Below, in pieces: positions 18,913 through 26,838 of a stretch of 60,353 nt of DNA (the first letter of the stretch is position 1; each line of letters starts with the position of its first letter). The stretch spans positions 1-60,353 of the forward strand of contig DWYT01000139.1 in NCBI GenBank assembly GCA_019118545.1, read 5' to 3'. Position numbers and translations under genes: made by a program. The DNA comes from Candidatus Mediterraneibacter merdavium (lineage in GTDB: Bacteria > Bacillota > Clostridia > Lachnospirales > Lachnospiraceae). The notes beneath the pieces were generated by a model, which worked only from the letters and a program-made list of their open reading frames with translations, was not told the DNA's origin and did no database searches.

Positions 18913-19161
18913 TTACTTCCAGTATTTATCCAGATATGATTTTGCTTCCTCTAAAGAAAGACCATACTTTTCTTTCAGCTTTTCCAGTGCTATTTCTCTG
19001 GGGAAATCCACTTCACGAAGTGTCGTGATGAGATTGCGGATACCAGTCTTGCGTCCTTCGTTATATCCATCCTCAAATGCTTCTTTGCGAAGTGTTTTTT
19101 CATGAAGTTCTTTATCAAATGTTTCAAGCAGCATGTGAACCACCTCGGCTTCCTGATTCAT
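18913..19161 (-). CDS. Small protein resembling the C-terminal end of Rpn/PD-(D/E)XK nuclease
   Basis: 82 residues, starting MNQEAEVVHMLLETFDKELH and containing KEAFEDGYNEGRKTG followed by a helical tail (FPREIALEKLKEKYGLSLEEAKSYLDKY). This matches the usual C-terminus of Rpn (recombination-promoting nuclease/putative transposase) proteins, but the nuclease domain is absent. It is not simply a broken end: a GGAGGTG ribosome site precedes the ATG and a TTGCAA-N17-TATAAT promoter lies just before. It may therefore be an independently expressed small RpnS-like protein, or a remnant that kept expression signals by chance. Confidence 0.65.
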   Translation of the reverse strand: MNQEAEVVHMLLETFDKELHEKTLRKEAFEDGYNEGRKTGIRNLITTLREVDFPREIALEKLKEKYGLSLEEAKSYLDKYWK

Positions 19162-19173
19162 TATTACACCTCC

Positions 19174-19202
19174 ATTATAGGGAAAAAAGTGGATAGTTGC
19201 AA
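19174..19202 (-). promoter_or_regulatory. Promoter of the Rpn-like small gene
   Basis: On the minus strand: TTGCAA (19197-19202), a 17-base spacer, TATAAT (19174-19179). The predicted transcription start falls close to the ribosome site, implying a very short leader. Confidence 0.6.
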
Positions 19203-19314
19203 CCTTCTGTGAATTTTAACAAAAGGAATATTTGGCGGAAGCCGCCGGAATACAAGATAAAGACTTCTGTATTTTATATAGTTTTACATGAACCCCAAAA
19301 GGACAAAAGCAGCA

Positions 19315-19343
19315 TAGACACAGGGGAGCGGCGATGGTATAAT
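19315..19343 (+). promoter_or_regulatory. Promoter of the ybaK operon
   Basis: TAGACA (19315-19320), a 17-base spacer and TATAAT (19338-19343). The leader to the start codon is about 95 bases. Confidence 0.65.
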
Positions 19344-19393
19344 GTCGGCCAAGGGGCGGCCATCCATTGCAAAGCGTGTGCATCCCGCGGAGC

Positions 19394-19418
19394 GCAGCAT
19401 GTCCGAAGGACATGCTGC
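19394..19418 (+). promoter_or_regulatory. Perfect leader hairpin before ybaK
   Basis: An 11-bp perfect stem (GCAGCATGTCC with GGACATGCTGC) closed by GAA lies in the leader, 9 bases before the ribosome site. No U tract follows, so it is not a standard terminator; an mRNA-stability or translation-control role is an inference. Confidence 0.55.
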
Positions 19419-19443
19419 AATATGACAGGAAAGGGTGATGACT

Positions 19444-19923
19444 ATGGCGAAAAATACGGACAAGACAAATGTCATGCGCATATTAGAGCAAAAGAAGATA
19501 AACTATGTAAGCCACAACTATCTGGACACTGGCGCTGTCAGTGGGATTGAGGTTGCCGAGGCGCTCGGCGAGGATCCGGATATGGTCTTTAAGACACTGG
19601 TGACAGTCGGAAAGTCTAAAGTGAATTATGTGTTTGTCATACCTGTAAATAAGGAACTGAACCTGAAAAAAGCTGCTCAGAGCGTAGGGGAGAAGAGCAT
19701 TGAGATGATCAAGTCAAAAGAACTTCTCCCATTGACCGGATATATCCACGGCGGCTGTTCACCCATCGGGATGAAGAAGCAGTTCGTCACCACCATAGAT
19801 AAGAGCGCTGCAAAGCAGGAGAGAATCATATTCAGCGGCGGGAAGATCGGGTATCAGGTGGAGGTGGCTTTGGAGGATCTGGCGAAGGTCATCCGTTTTC
19901 AACTGGAGGATGTTGCGGAATGA
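19444..19923 (+). CDS. ybaK: Cys-tRNA(Pro)/Cys-tRNA(Cys) deacylase, YbaK family
   Basis: Trans-editing enzyme that removes cysteine from mischarged tRNA(Pro). 159 residues. Family features: DTGAVSGIEVAEALGEDPDMVFKTLV with the conserved Lys, YVFVIPVNKELNLKKAA, and GYIHGGCSPIGMKKQF. ATG 19444 is chosen over in-frame GTG 19435 and ATG 19438 because AGGAAAGGG (19428-19435) is best spaced from it. The stop overlaps the next start by ATGA. Confidence 0.93.
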   Translation: MAKNTDKTNVMRILEQKKINYVSHNYLDTGAVSGIEVAEALGEDPDMVFKTLVTVGKSKVNYVFVIPVNKELNLKKAAQSVGEKSIEMIKSKELLPLTGYIHGGCSPIGMKKQFVTTIDKSAAKQERIIFSGGKIGYQVEVALEDLAKVIRFQLEDVAE

Positions 19924-20459
19924 ATTATGAAAAGCTAGAGAAAAATATCGTCGATGTGATAAAGGAGCAGCAGGCGAAACTGGGATATATGCGGGAGAAG
20001 GTAAGGTTGTATTATCCCTTGAGTTCCCTGAACCATTTTTTCGGGACAGGGGAAAACGCGGAAGGGATGGCGCGCATACTGGAAGAGTTTTGCTGCCGTG
20101 TAAAGGATAGACTGGGAAATGTAAAGATATCGGAAAATAGCGGGCGCTTCTGCTTCCTAATCCCGGAGGAGGGCGCGGAGTACGTCCACGGTCTTGCCGG
20201 GGAGGGAGACTTCATCACGGAATTGATCGATCTGGTAAGAGAACACGGGTGCACCATCGGGCAGATACGGGAATTGTTCGAAGCACATTCGGATAAAGTG
20301 TGTTTCGAAAAGACGGACAACGGTGAGTTCGATTATCTCCTGCGCTTTGAGGATGATCCGCAGGACGAGTACGTGTACTGCTTTAAAGACGAGGGGTGTC
20401 ATATGACTTACCATCGTTTTTTGCCGGAGGACTATGAAGAGTTCGGGTTCGGGGAATAA
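19920..20459 (+). CDS. DUF3877-like protein of unknown function
   Basis: Acidic soluble protein, 179 residues, no signal peptide or membrane segment. I recognise it tentatively as DUF3877 from its opening (LEKNIVDVIKEQQAKLGYMREKVRLYYPLSSLNHFF) and from the aromatic, acidic end (YCFKDEGCHMTYHRFLPEDY). No catalytic motif is apparent. The start codon overlaps the ybaK stop (ATGA), so it is translationally coupled to an editing enzyme, but no functional link is known to me. Confidence 0.75.
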   Translation: MNYEKLEKNIVDVIKEQQAKLGYMREKVRLYYPLSSLNHFFGTGENAEGMARILEEFCCRVKDRLGNVKISENSGRFCFLIPEEGAEYVHGLAGEGDFITELIDLVREHGCTIGQIRELFEAHSDKVCFEKTDNGEFDYLLRFEDDPQDEYVYCFKDEGCHMTYHRFLPEDYEEFGFGE

Positions 20460-20467
20460 AAGATCAT

Positions 20468-20506
20468 TTTGGAGAATAGGGGAACGCTTTGGAGAACGGG
20501 GGAACG
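20468..20506 (+). repeat. Short imperfect direct repeat spanning a gene junction
   Basis: Two 19-base units (TTTGGAGAATAGGGGAACG and a copy with two changes) lie one base apart, directly after the DUF3877-like stop. Each holds GGAG and GGGG, so the junction contains duplicated ribosome-site-like sequence before ATG 20509. Confidence 0.7.
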
Positions 20507-20508
20507 AC

Positions 20509-21630
20509 ATGGAAGTATATTACGACAAAAATTACTGGTATCATAAAAAGGAAGGTACGCCTTTGAAAAAGATGAACGTGCAGGCGGACACAGGAAAAAC
20601 TTCGGCGGCAGGAAAACTCCTGCCTGCCGAAAAGTCTCTGTCGGACAGAGATGCCTTGGTTACATGGGGAAAGGCGGATTTGTTTGTTCCGGCCATTTAT
20701 GTGGGTGAGGAGGGCGTCGCCCTTGATCTGTGCGTGAGGGCAGATCGCACCGATATACAGAATTATGTCAGCACATACCATACATATGCGGAAAGGGCGG
20801 AGAGAGAAGGAAGGGAGATTTCCGGCGAGGAGATCGAACAGTTGGAGAAGCTGTCGCCCCTTTATAATGAATTTGACATAGAATTATCTCTTGACGGGCA
20901 CATACTGAAACGTGGATTTATGTGCGGCACATCATGGATGCCGCAGGATCTGACAGGGGAGATGCCAGAGGCAGAAGCAGAGGAACTGATGAAGGAGTAC
21001 GGATGCAGCAGAGGATATGGTTGGGGATTTCATAGATGGATGTTCGCATGGGAGGAGCGTCCGGTACTTAAGCCTGTGCAGGCGAAGATCGCATTTCTGG
21101 CGAGAAAAGAGCCGGTGACGGTGGCGCATTTTGCGACCGGAGGGGCAGACAGCTTTCAGGAGGCTCCGGTCAAAGCGGAATTTATCCATCCGCTGTCGGG
21201 AAAGAAGCATATGCTGTCCGTACACTCTTTTGAAGCGGGAGAGATTGATGTCGGAAGAGGACTTAACGAGGTGGAAAGCAGGCGGGGCAGAGACTGGGAA
21301 GAGATGGAATATCCGTCCCATTATCATACGCTGGCATACACGATCCGGCCTTCTGTCCCGGAGAAGGAGCTGACGATACAGGACTGCGCAGAGGGAGATC
21401 CGCCCAGAAGAAAAGGCAAGGAGGGAATACAGGACGGTCCGACTGCTGTTTTTATCGGTGGAAAAGTGGCGGTGATGCCTGTCTTTATGAAAGAAGAAGG
21501 AGAAGGTGCTTCGGATGTAAGAACAGCAGTTTCGTCCCTTCACTTTGAGCCTGCAAAACAGGTAGAGTGGAGAGTGGTGCTTCATGTGAAAGCGCACGAG
21601 GATGTGAGGGTGACAGTGAGATTGCTGTGA
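20509..21630 (+). CDS. Hypothetical protein, 373 residues
   Basis: I do not recognise the family. It is soluble with no signal peptide, Trp/Tyr-rich N-terminus (MEVYYDKNYWYHKK) and a central conserved-looking segment, FMCGTSWMPQDL followed by YGCSRGYGWGFHRWMFAWEERP. The second half reads as beta-strand-rich (KAKIAFLARKEPVTVAHFA-like, LTIQDCAEGDPPRRKGKEG, then VFIGGKVAVMPVFMKEEG). ATG 20509 has GGGGGAACG upstream; ATG 20434 lies inside the previous gene. The last 12 codons also encode the left arm of the terminator. Confidence 0.8.
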   Translation: MEVYYDKNYWYHKKEGTPLKKMNVQADTGKTSAAGKLLPAEKSLSDRDALVTWGKADLFVPAIYVGEEGVALDLCVRADRTDIQNYVSTYHTYAERAEREGREISGEEIEQLEKLSPLYNEFDIELSLDGHILKRGFMCGTSWMPQDLTGEMPEAEAEELMKEYGCSRGYGWGFHRWMFAWEERPVLKPVQAKIAFLARKEPVTVAHFATGGADSFQEAPVKAEFIHPLSGKKHMLSVHSFEAGEIDVGRGLNEVESRRGRDWEEMEYPSHYHTLAYTIRPSVPEKELTIQDCAEGDPPRRKGKEGIQDGPTAVFIGGKVAVMPVFMKEEGEGASDVRTAVSSLHFEPAKQVEWRVVLHVKAHEDVRVTVRLL

Positions 21631-21650
21631 CCCTCTCCTCGTGCCTTCTT
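21594..21650 (+). terminator. Long terminator overlapping the coding end
   Basis: GCACGAGGA (21594-21602) pairs with TCCTCGTGC (21636-21644). Inside it, GAGGGT pairs with ACCCTC and ACAG with CTGT around an 8-base loop. CTTCTTTT follows. The left arm lies inside the 373-residue gene, and the convergent sdaA gene ends right after. Confidence 0.8.
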
Positions 21651-23327
21651 TTAGTTTAGATTACACAGCGAACACCCGGTAGGCGTCACCGCACAGCCGC
21701 CTTTTGCGGTCTCGCGGTACTCGGAAGGAAGACGTTTTCCCGCTGTGTACATGGCGTCCAGCATCTCGTCAAAGGGGATGAGCTGCGGGATGCCGCTTAA
21801 CGCAAGTTCCGCCGCTGTGAGCGCATTCGCCGCTCCGGCGGCGTTTCTGCCCTGACAGGGGCACTCTACCAATCCTCCTACGGGATCGCAGACAAGACCA
21901 AGCATATTCATGAGCACAGTGGACGCGGCATACAGGGACTGCTGTGGTGTCCCGCCCATGAGTTCTACAGAGGCGGATGCGGCCATGGAAGCGGCGACGC
22001 CCACCTCTGCCTGACAGCCGCCCACAGCGCCTGCCACGGTCGCGTTGCGCATGGCGAGATAACCGATGGCTCCGGCGTTAAAAAGCGCTTGAACAATCTG
22101 TTCATCTGTCAGGTCATATGTTTCCTGTAAGGCAAGCAGGACACCGGGGACGATGCCTGAGGAGCCTGCTGTGGGAGCGGCAACGATCAGACCCATGGAA
22201 GCGCTGTTCTCCAATACTGCCATGGCGTATGTCACGGCGCGGCTTAACGTACCGCCGCAGATGCTCTTTCCTTCCGCATGGTGGCGGGAGAGGAGCTGCG
22301 CCTCTCCTCCGATGAGGCCGCCGATGGATTTCTTGGGAGTTTCCACCGGCTCAAAGGCGGAGGACTTCATGATCTTCCATGTATGGCGCATCTGATCTAA
22401 AATTTCTTTTTCTGCCCTTCCGGTTTCTTCAAGCTCACGGCACAGCATGATATCAGAGATGAGGCAGTTTTGGTTTTTACACCGGGAGAAAAGTTCTTGC
22501 CCATTTCTGAAACGGCCTTTTCTCTCGAGCATCTTTTCTGCCGCAACTGCATTTACCGTACCTATTCCGTCTGGAACAGGACTTGCCGTATTTGCCGGGG
22601 CGGAGTGGGGAGCTGCCGTATCTGTGCTGTCCGGTACGGAATCTGCCGCGTTTTGGCTCTGGGGTTGGATGAGCATGACATCCTGTACATACGGGTTCTG
22701 GCGGATCTGGTCTGCCGCATCCGTAGGCAATATGCCGTCGGACTCGACGATACTGTACGCTGTGCTTCCTTTTTCTTCGCGATAAAGCTTCATATAAGCG
22801 ATATTTACGTTTTTTTCACTCAGACAGCGTGTGATGTGCGCAATAACGCCGGGTTTGTCCTGCTGGATGGCGATGAGAGTACTGTACTCTCCTGTAAAAT
22901 CAACATCGACCTGATCAATGCGGGTGATACGTACCTTTCCGCCGCCGACGGATTCCCCGCGAACCGAGAGGGTGTGTCCGCTGTCGTCGGACATGAGGAT
23001 GTCCACGGTGTTCGGATGCACCTCTGTATCTGTATGGTCTGTGGCAAAGCGGTATGAAAGTCCGGTTTGGTCGGCAATGGCGAAGGAGTCGGGAATCCTC
23101 CGGTCATCGGTGGAGAATCCCATGATCCCGCCTAAAAGAGCGCGGTCGGTGCCGTGTCCCTTATAAGTTTGTGCAAAAGAACCGTAGAGCGTAAATTCCA
23201 CTGTTTTCAAATCGTAATGAAACATTTTGCGGGCGAGGAGGGCGATTGCCGCCGCTCCTGCCGTGTGTGAGCTGGACGGCCCGATCATGTTCGGGCCGAG
23301 CACGTCAAATACACTGATAAAAGACAT
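21651..23327 (-). CDS. sdaA: L-serine dehydratase, iron-sulfur-dependent, fused beta-ACT-alpha
   Basis: Deaminates L-serine to pyruvate and ammonia with an oxygen-labile [4Fe-4S] cluster. 558 residues. The N-terminal beta part has NMIGPSSSHTAGAA; an ACT domain follows near residues 140-215 (STLIAIQQDKPGVIAHITRCL); the C-terminal alpha part has SMGLIVAAPTAGSSGIVPG, ECPCQGRNAAGA and KGGCAVTPTGCSLC with candidate cluster cysteines. An approximately 40-residue Ser/Ala/Pro/Asp linker joins them (SQNAADSVPDST...). In many Firmicutes these are two genes, sdaAB and sdaAA. AGGAGGAA precedes the ATG. It lies 16 bases downstream of a transporter fragment, so serine uptake plus breakdown was probably the original pairing. 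Confidence 0.95.
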   Translation of the reverse strand: MSFISVFDVLGPNMIGPSSSHTAGAAAIALLARKMFHYDLKTVEFTLYGSFAQTYKGHGTDRALLGGIMGFSTDDRRIPDSFAIADQTGLSYRFATDHTDTEVHPNTVDILMSDDSGHTLSVRGESVGGGKVRITRIDQVDVDFTGEYSTLIAIQQDKPGVIAHITRCLSEKNVNIAYMKLYREEKGSTAYSIVESDGILPTDAADQIRQNPYVQDVMLIQPQSQNAADSVPDSTDTAAPHSAPANTASPVPDGIGTVNAVAAEKMLERKGRFRNGQELFSRCKNQNCLISDIMLCRELEETGRAEKEILDQMRHTWKIMKSSAFEPVETPKKSIGGLIGGEAQLLSRHHAEGKSICGGTLSRAVTYAMAVLENSASMGLIVAAPTAGSSGIVPGVLLALQETYDLTDEQIVQALFNAGAIGYLAMRNATVAGAVGGCQAEVGVAASMAASASVELMGGTPQQSLYAASTVLMNMLGLVCDPVGGLVECPCQGRNAAGAANALTAAELALSGIPQLIPFDEMLDAMYTAGKRLPSEYRETAKGGCAVTPTGCSLCNLN

Positions 23328-23343
23328 ATTTTCCTCCTGAAGA

Positions 23344-24174
23344 TCAAGCGTCAGCAGTATCAGCGGATGAGTCTGCGACAGGTTCTTTTAAGATGAATTT
23401 TTTGTAAATGGTATCTACGATGACCCCGATCGCGTTATCGCCTGATACATTACAAGCGGTGCCGAAGGAGTCCTGTGTGATATACAGCGCTACCATGATA
23501 GCGCAGATCGGACCATCCGGGTCTCCGGCAGTCGTTCCGAATATCATGTAAAGGAACGGGAGAGCCGTCATGATGGAGCCGCCCGGAGCGCCGGGAGATG
23601 CCACCATGGCAACGCCAAGAGTCATGATAAAGGGAATGACAGTTGCAATGCTGATTGGGAGCTGGTTCATAAGACAGACCGCCGTGGCGCAGGCTGTGAT
23701 CGTGATCATAGAGCCTGCCATGTGGATATTCGCGCAGAGCGGAACCACGAAGTTGCGGATCTGCTCGCAGATGCCGTCTGCTCTGGCACATTCCAGATTG
23801 ACCGGTATAGTCGCCGCTGATGATTGGGTTCCTAATGCTGTAGTATACCCCGGAATCTGGTTTTTGATCAGACGGAACGGATTTTTCCGGCTGACTGTCC
23901 CTGCGATGATGAACTGGATCAGGATGCAGATGAAGTGCATCGCGATCACCACGAGGAATACTTTCCAGAGAATGCTTAATATCACGAAGGTCTGGCCGGA
24001 ATATGTCATGTTTACAAATGTCCCGCATATGTACAGCGGAAGGAGCGGGATGATGACAGAGTGTAAAACCTTGTCAATGATGCCTGAAAAGTCGCTCATA
24101 CCGTTATATAAGGAACTGCCGATTGTTTTGCCGCGCATTGTGGACAGGCACAGGCCGAGTATAAACGCGAGCAC
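23344..24174 (-). pseudogene. Dicarboxylate/amino acid:cation symporter, N-terminally truncated
   Basis: Membrane protein of the DAACS family (SstT/GltP type), which moves serine, threonine, glutamate or C4-dicarboxylates with Na+ or H+. Only 276 residues remain where about 400 are usual. The core is intact: GTQSSAATIPVNLECA (the re-entrant SSAAT loop), GAPGGSIMTALPF and SFGTACNVSGDNAIG. The first three or four helices are missing. The only in-frame start is GTG at 24174; further upstream the frame reads non-membrane sequence up to a stop, so a deletion probably joined it to the PHP gene. I infer non-function, though a partial product could be made. Next to sdaA, serine is the likely substrate. 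Confidence 0.7.
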
Positions 24175-24253
24175 AACAGCGGACCATCTGTGTGCTTTGT
24201 TCCCCTCTTTCGCAGAGGGACGTCTGGCAGGACAGGATGTCTGATGCGCTCCC

Positions 24254-24976
24254 TTATCTCCGGGGGTTCGTCAGGGTTTTAAAAATATGCCTTATTTCTT
24301 TGGATTCGGCAAATATCTGATGCTCCGGTTCATGGATATCCCCGAGATAATGAGCGTCCGAACAGCAGATGACATTGCATTTTTCGAAGTGGGGATGCTC
24401 TTTTCTGAGGCGGTGCAGATTTTTGAAATCATGGAATTCCGCACAGGTAAATGTGCTCTCGGGCGGTACGAATCCAAGGTTGGATATGAGGCTTGTGGAG
24501 GATTTGTCCACATGAGCCGGATAGGCGATGCCGCCGTAGGAAGCCACGAGAGGAAACGCCTCGTCAAAGGAGATGGAAGTGGCGTTGATGAGCAGGTTCT
24601 CCTTTGTTCCGATGACCTCATCCGCCTCATTCATGATCTGCTGTTTTCCGAAAATGTCCTCTCTGTTCGGGATGGGCATAAGTCGCTCGTACACGAGACG
24701 GTCAAAGGCAAGAGCGTTTTCAAGGGAAGGGAACAGGCAGACCACATGAACTTCTTCCTCAGTGGTCAGTTCCATGCCGGGGATCACAGTGACACCATAG
24801 TTTTTTCCATGAAAAACAGCGGCCGGGCAGTTGGAGCAGGAGTTGTGGTCTGTCAGTGCGATCACATCCAGTCCTTTTACGGCCGCCATGCCGACTAGGT
24901 TCGCGGGTGTCATGTCATCATCCCCGCATGGGGAAAGGCAGGAATGAATGTGGAGATCATAGTAAAGAGGGATCAT
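24254..24976 (-). CDS. PHP-domain phosphoesterase
   Basis: Metal-dependent phosphoesterase fold, 240 residues. PHP motifs: DLHIHSCLSPCGDDDM near residues 7-22, ALTDHNSCSNCP, YPAHVDKSS and CSDAHYLGD. The substrate is unknown. ATG overlaps the end of the DRTGG gene by ATGA. PHP genes of this kind recur in clostridial hydrogenase neighbourhoods, which suggests but does not prove a role with the Fe-S proteins nearby. Confidence 0.88.
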   Translation of the reverse strand: MIPLYYDLHIHSCLSPCGDDDMTPANLVGMAAVKGLDVIALTDHNSCSNCPAAVFHGKNYGVTVIPGMELTTEEEVHVVCLFPSLENALAFDRLVYERLMPIPNREDIFGKQQIMNEADEVIGTKENLLINATSISFDEAFPLVASYGGIAYPAHVDKSSTSLISNLGFVPPESTFTCAEFHDFKNLHRLRKEHPHFEKCNVICCSDAHYLGDIHEPEHQIFAESKEIRHIFKTLTNPRR

Positions 24977-25305
24977 TCCATACCCGCCTGATAGATCTTA
25001 AGCGCGATATCGAATATGGGAAGGTCTGTCGCGAGTACGGCGATTCCTTCCTCTTTTGCTTTGGCGAGCGTCCCCTCATCGAGAGAGACGCCCTCCGCCA
25101 GCACGATACACGCTATATCTGTAAGGGAAGCCACGGCGAGGGTGTTCTTGTTCCCCATCACAGTCACCCACACCCCGTCCGCAGGGGCCTTGCTCATGGC
25201 GATGCTTAAGAGGTCGCAGCAGAATACGCGGGAAAGTTCCCGGTTGGGATCGCCCCCGGCAAGTGTGCGGCATTCGGGCAGTTCCAGTATTTTCTGTAAT
25301 TTCAT
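24973..25305 (-). CDS. DRTGG-domain-like protein
   Basis: 110 residues, soluble. The fold of a DRTGG-like domain is suggested by LAGGDPNRELSRVFCCDLLS, WVTVMGNKNTLAVASLTDIACIVLAEG and GIAVLATDLPIFDIALKIY. It is paralogous to the gene at 27262-27606 (compare DIACIIFVRGKMPD and ISILTTDHYMF). DRTGG domains are found in HPr kinase and phosphotransacetylase fusions and may bind a ligand. AAGGA lies upstream of the ATG. Confidence 0.82.
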   Translation of the reverse strand: MKLQKILELPECRTLAGGDPNRELSRVFCCDLLSIAMSKAPADGVWVTVMGNKNTLAVASLTDIACIVLAEGVSLDEGTLAKAKEEGIAVLATDLPIFDIALKIYQAGME

Positions 25306-25335
25306 GCTACCGTTATCCTTTCCTTAAAATGTAAA

Positions 25336-26739
25336 TCATTTGCTTCCGGGATGCTCCGGTACACCGAAGGAGGCAAGCTCTGCGGTCAGTGTACGCACAT
25401 AGGAGTCGAGGAGTTCTGAGTCGGCGGGACTTAAGCCTTCGGCTGTATTCTTATCCCGGGTCAGTGCCGCGATTTTCTGTGAGAGATCCGCGATGTTGGC
25501 GCGCAGCACATAGATGCAGTCGTTGGGCGTCGCATCGCCCCGCACAATATCCTCCGCGAGTGTCTGACAGGTGGGCGCCCCGCAGGAGCCGCAGTCCAGA
25601 CCCGGAAATCTGGCGGTCAGTTTCTCCACGTCGCTCATCATCTTTAAGCTTTCCTTGAATGTATTGCCCAGACGGAAGACGGGTTCATATTCAATGTCGT
25701 CCGCCCAGAAGAGATTACCCGCGTCAGGGTTTTCAGCCAGATGGTTTTTAGATACCGGTTGATACCGGATAAGGCGCTTCGTCTTTGTCGTGGCGATGTA
25801 GGCGTTTTCCACGGTAAGAGTACCGCCTACGCATCCGCCGTTGCAGGCATTGAGTTCCACGAAGGTCAGGCCGTGGAGCTTCTCATCCTCCAGTTCCTCC
25901 AGTACGCGCAGAATGTTGACGATGCCGTCTGCGGCAAGGTAATTCTCAGCCAGCAGTCCCGCAACTTCCCCGCCTGCGTTGCACCATCCGATCCCGATCC
26001 TGCCCGAATGGGAAAGCGGTTTTAGCTGACTGTCATCATGCTTCATATGCGGCAGAAGGAGAGGATAGATGTCCTTGATAGCAACTACATTGTCGATGTT
26101 GCTCTTTTCAATTCCCAGCGGAGATCTGGCATAAGATACCTTGGAGGGACAGGGGGAAATGAAGATGATACCAATATCCTCAGACTTTAACCCTGTCTTT
26201 TTCATTGCCCTTGCGCGCGCGATCTCCGCCGCCACCTCCACGGGAGCCTTGATGGGCAAAAGCCGTGAGATGAGTGAGGGAAACTTTACGCGTATGAGGC
26301 GGATCACGGAGGGACAGGCAGAACTGATAAACGGAGCCTGATCCGCGTGTTCCTTTATGTATTTGCGTGACGCCTCGGACACCAGCTCCGCCGCGGCGCT
26401 CACCTCGTACACATCGTCGAAACCCAGCTTCAAAAGAGCGTTTAAGACGATGTCCACATTGGTCAGGTTGTTGTACTGCGCGTAGAGCGACGGGGCGGGA
26501 AGCGCCACCGTGTATTTGAAATTATTGATCACGGAAAGCGGGTCGTAGACCGCGATCTTCGCGTGGTGCGGACAGTAGCGGATGCACCTGCCGCAGTCGA
26601 TACAGAATTTGTCTATGATATGTGCCTTGCCGTTATGTACCCGGATCGCCTGTGTGGGGCAGTATTTGATGCAGTTGATACAGCCTTGGCAGTCGGCTTC
26701 CCGAAGACGCACGGAGCGCATGAATTTATTTTTTTCCAT
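25336..26739 (-). CDS. Sensory-type [FeFe]-hydrogenase-like Fe-S protein
   Basis: 467 residues. Two N-terminal 4Fe-4S motifs (CQGCINCIKYCP and CIDCGRCIRYCP) precede a hydrogenase H-domain. The H-cluster motifs diverge from catalytic enzymes: L1 is SSACPSV, L2 is SPCPSKV and L3 is ACNGGCVGG, yet four ligand-position cysteines remain. The C-terminus adds CGSCGAPTCQTLAEDIVRGDATPNDC, a 4Fe-4S motif like that of the PF04060 family. No PAS or kinase domain is fused. I infer a redox or H2 sensor or electron relay rather than a bulk hydrogenase. It lies between two DRTGG genes and a GHKL ATPase, opposite the trimeric hydrogenase. Confidence 0.88.
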   Translation of the reverse strand: MEKNKFMRSVRLREADCQGCINCIKYCPTQAIRVHNGKAHIIDKFCIDCGRCIRYCPHHAKIAVYDPLSVINNFKYTVALPAPSLYAQYNNLTNVDIVLNALLKLGFDDVYEVSAAAELVSEASRKYIKEHADQAPFISSACPSVIRLIRVKFPSLISRLLPIKAPVEVAAEIARARAMKKTGLKSEDIGIIFISPCPSKVSYARSPLGIEKSNIDNVVAIKDIYPLLLPHMKHDDSQLKPLSHSGRIGIGWCNAGGEVAGLLAENYLAADGIVNILRVLEELEDEKLHGLTFVELNACNGGCVGGTLTVENAYIATTKTKRLIRYQPVSKNHLAENPDAGNLFWADDIEYEPVFRLGNTFKESLKMMSDVEKLTARFPGLDCGSCGAPTCQTLAEDIVRGDATPNDCIYVLRANIADLSQKIAALTRDKNTAEGLSPADSELLDSYVRTLTAELASFGVPEHPGSK

Positions 26740-26782
26740 GGGTAGACGTCCCCTTTCATTATTTATTCCCGCAGGCAGCGGG

Positions 26783-26804
26783 CCGGGCGGACATGCCCGC
26801 CCGG
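26783..26804. other. GC-rich hairpin inside the leftward operon
   Basis: CCGGGCGG (26783-26790) pairs with CCGCCCGG (26797-26804) around a 6-base loop, between the GHKL ATPase and the hydrogenase-like gene. There is no U tract, so a processing or stability element is more likely than a terminator. Confidence 0.55.
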
Positions 26805-26838
26805 TATATCTGCCTCGTGTAAAGAGAGGATAATGCTG

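Noticed and set aside
22470-23057. 195-codon plus-strand frame opposite sdaA
   Set aside because: Antisense to a clear serine dehydratase, with Cys/Ile/Arg-rich composition.
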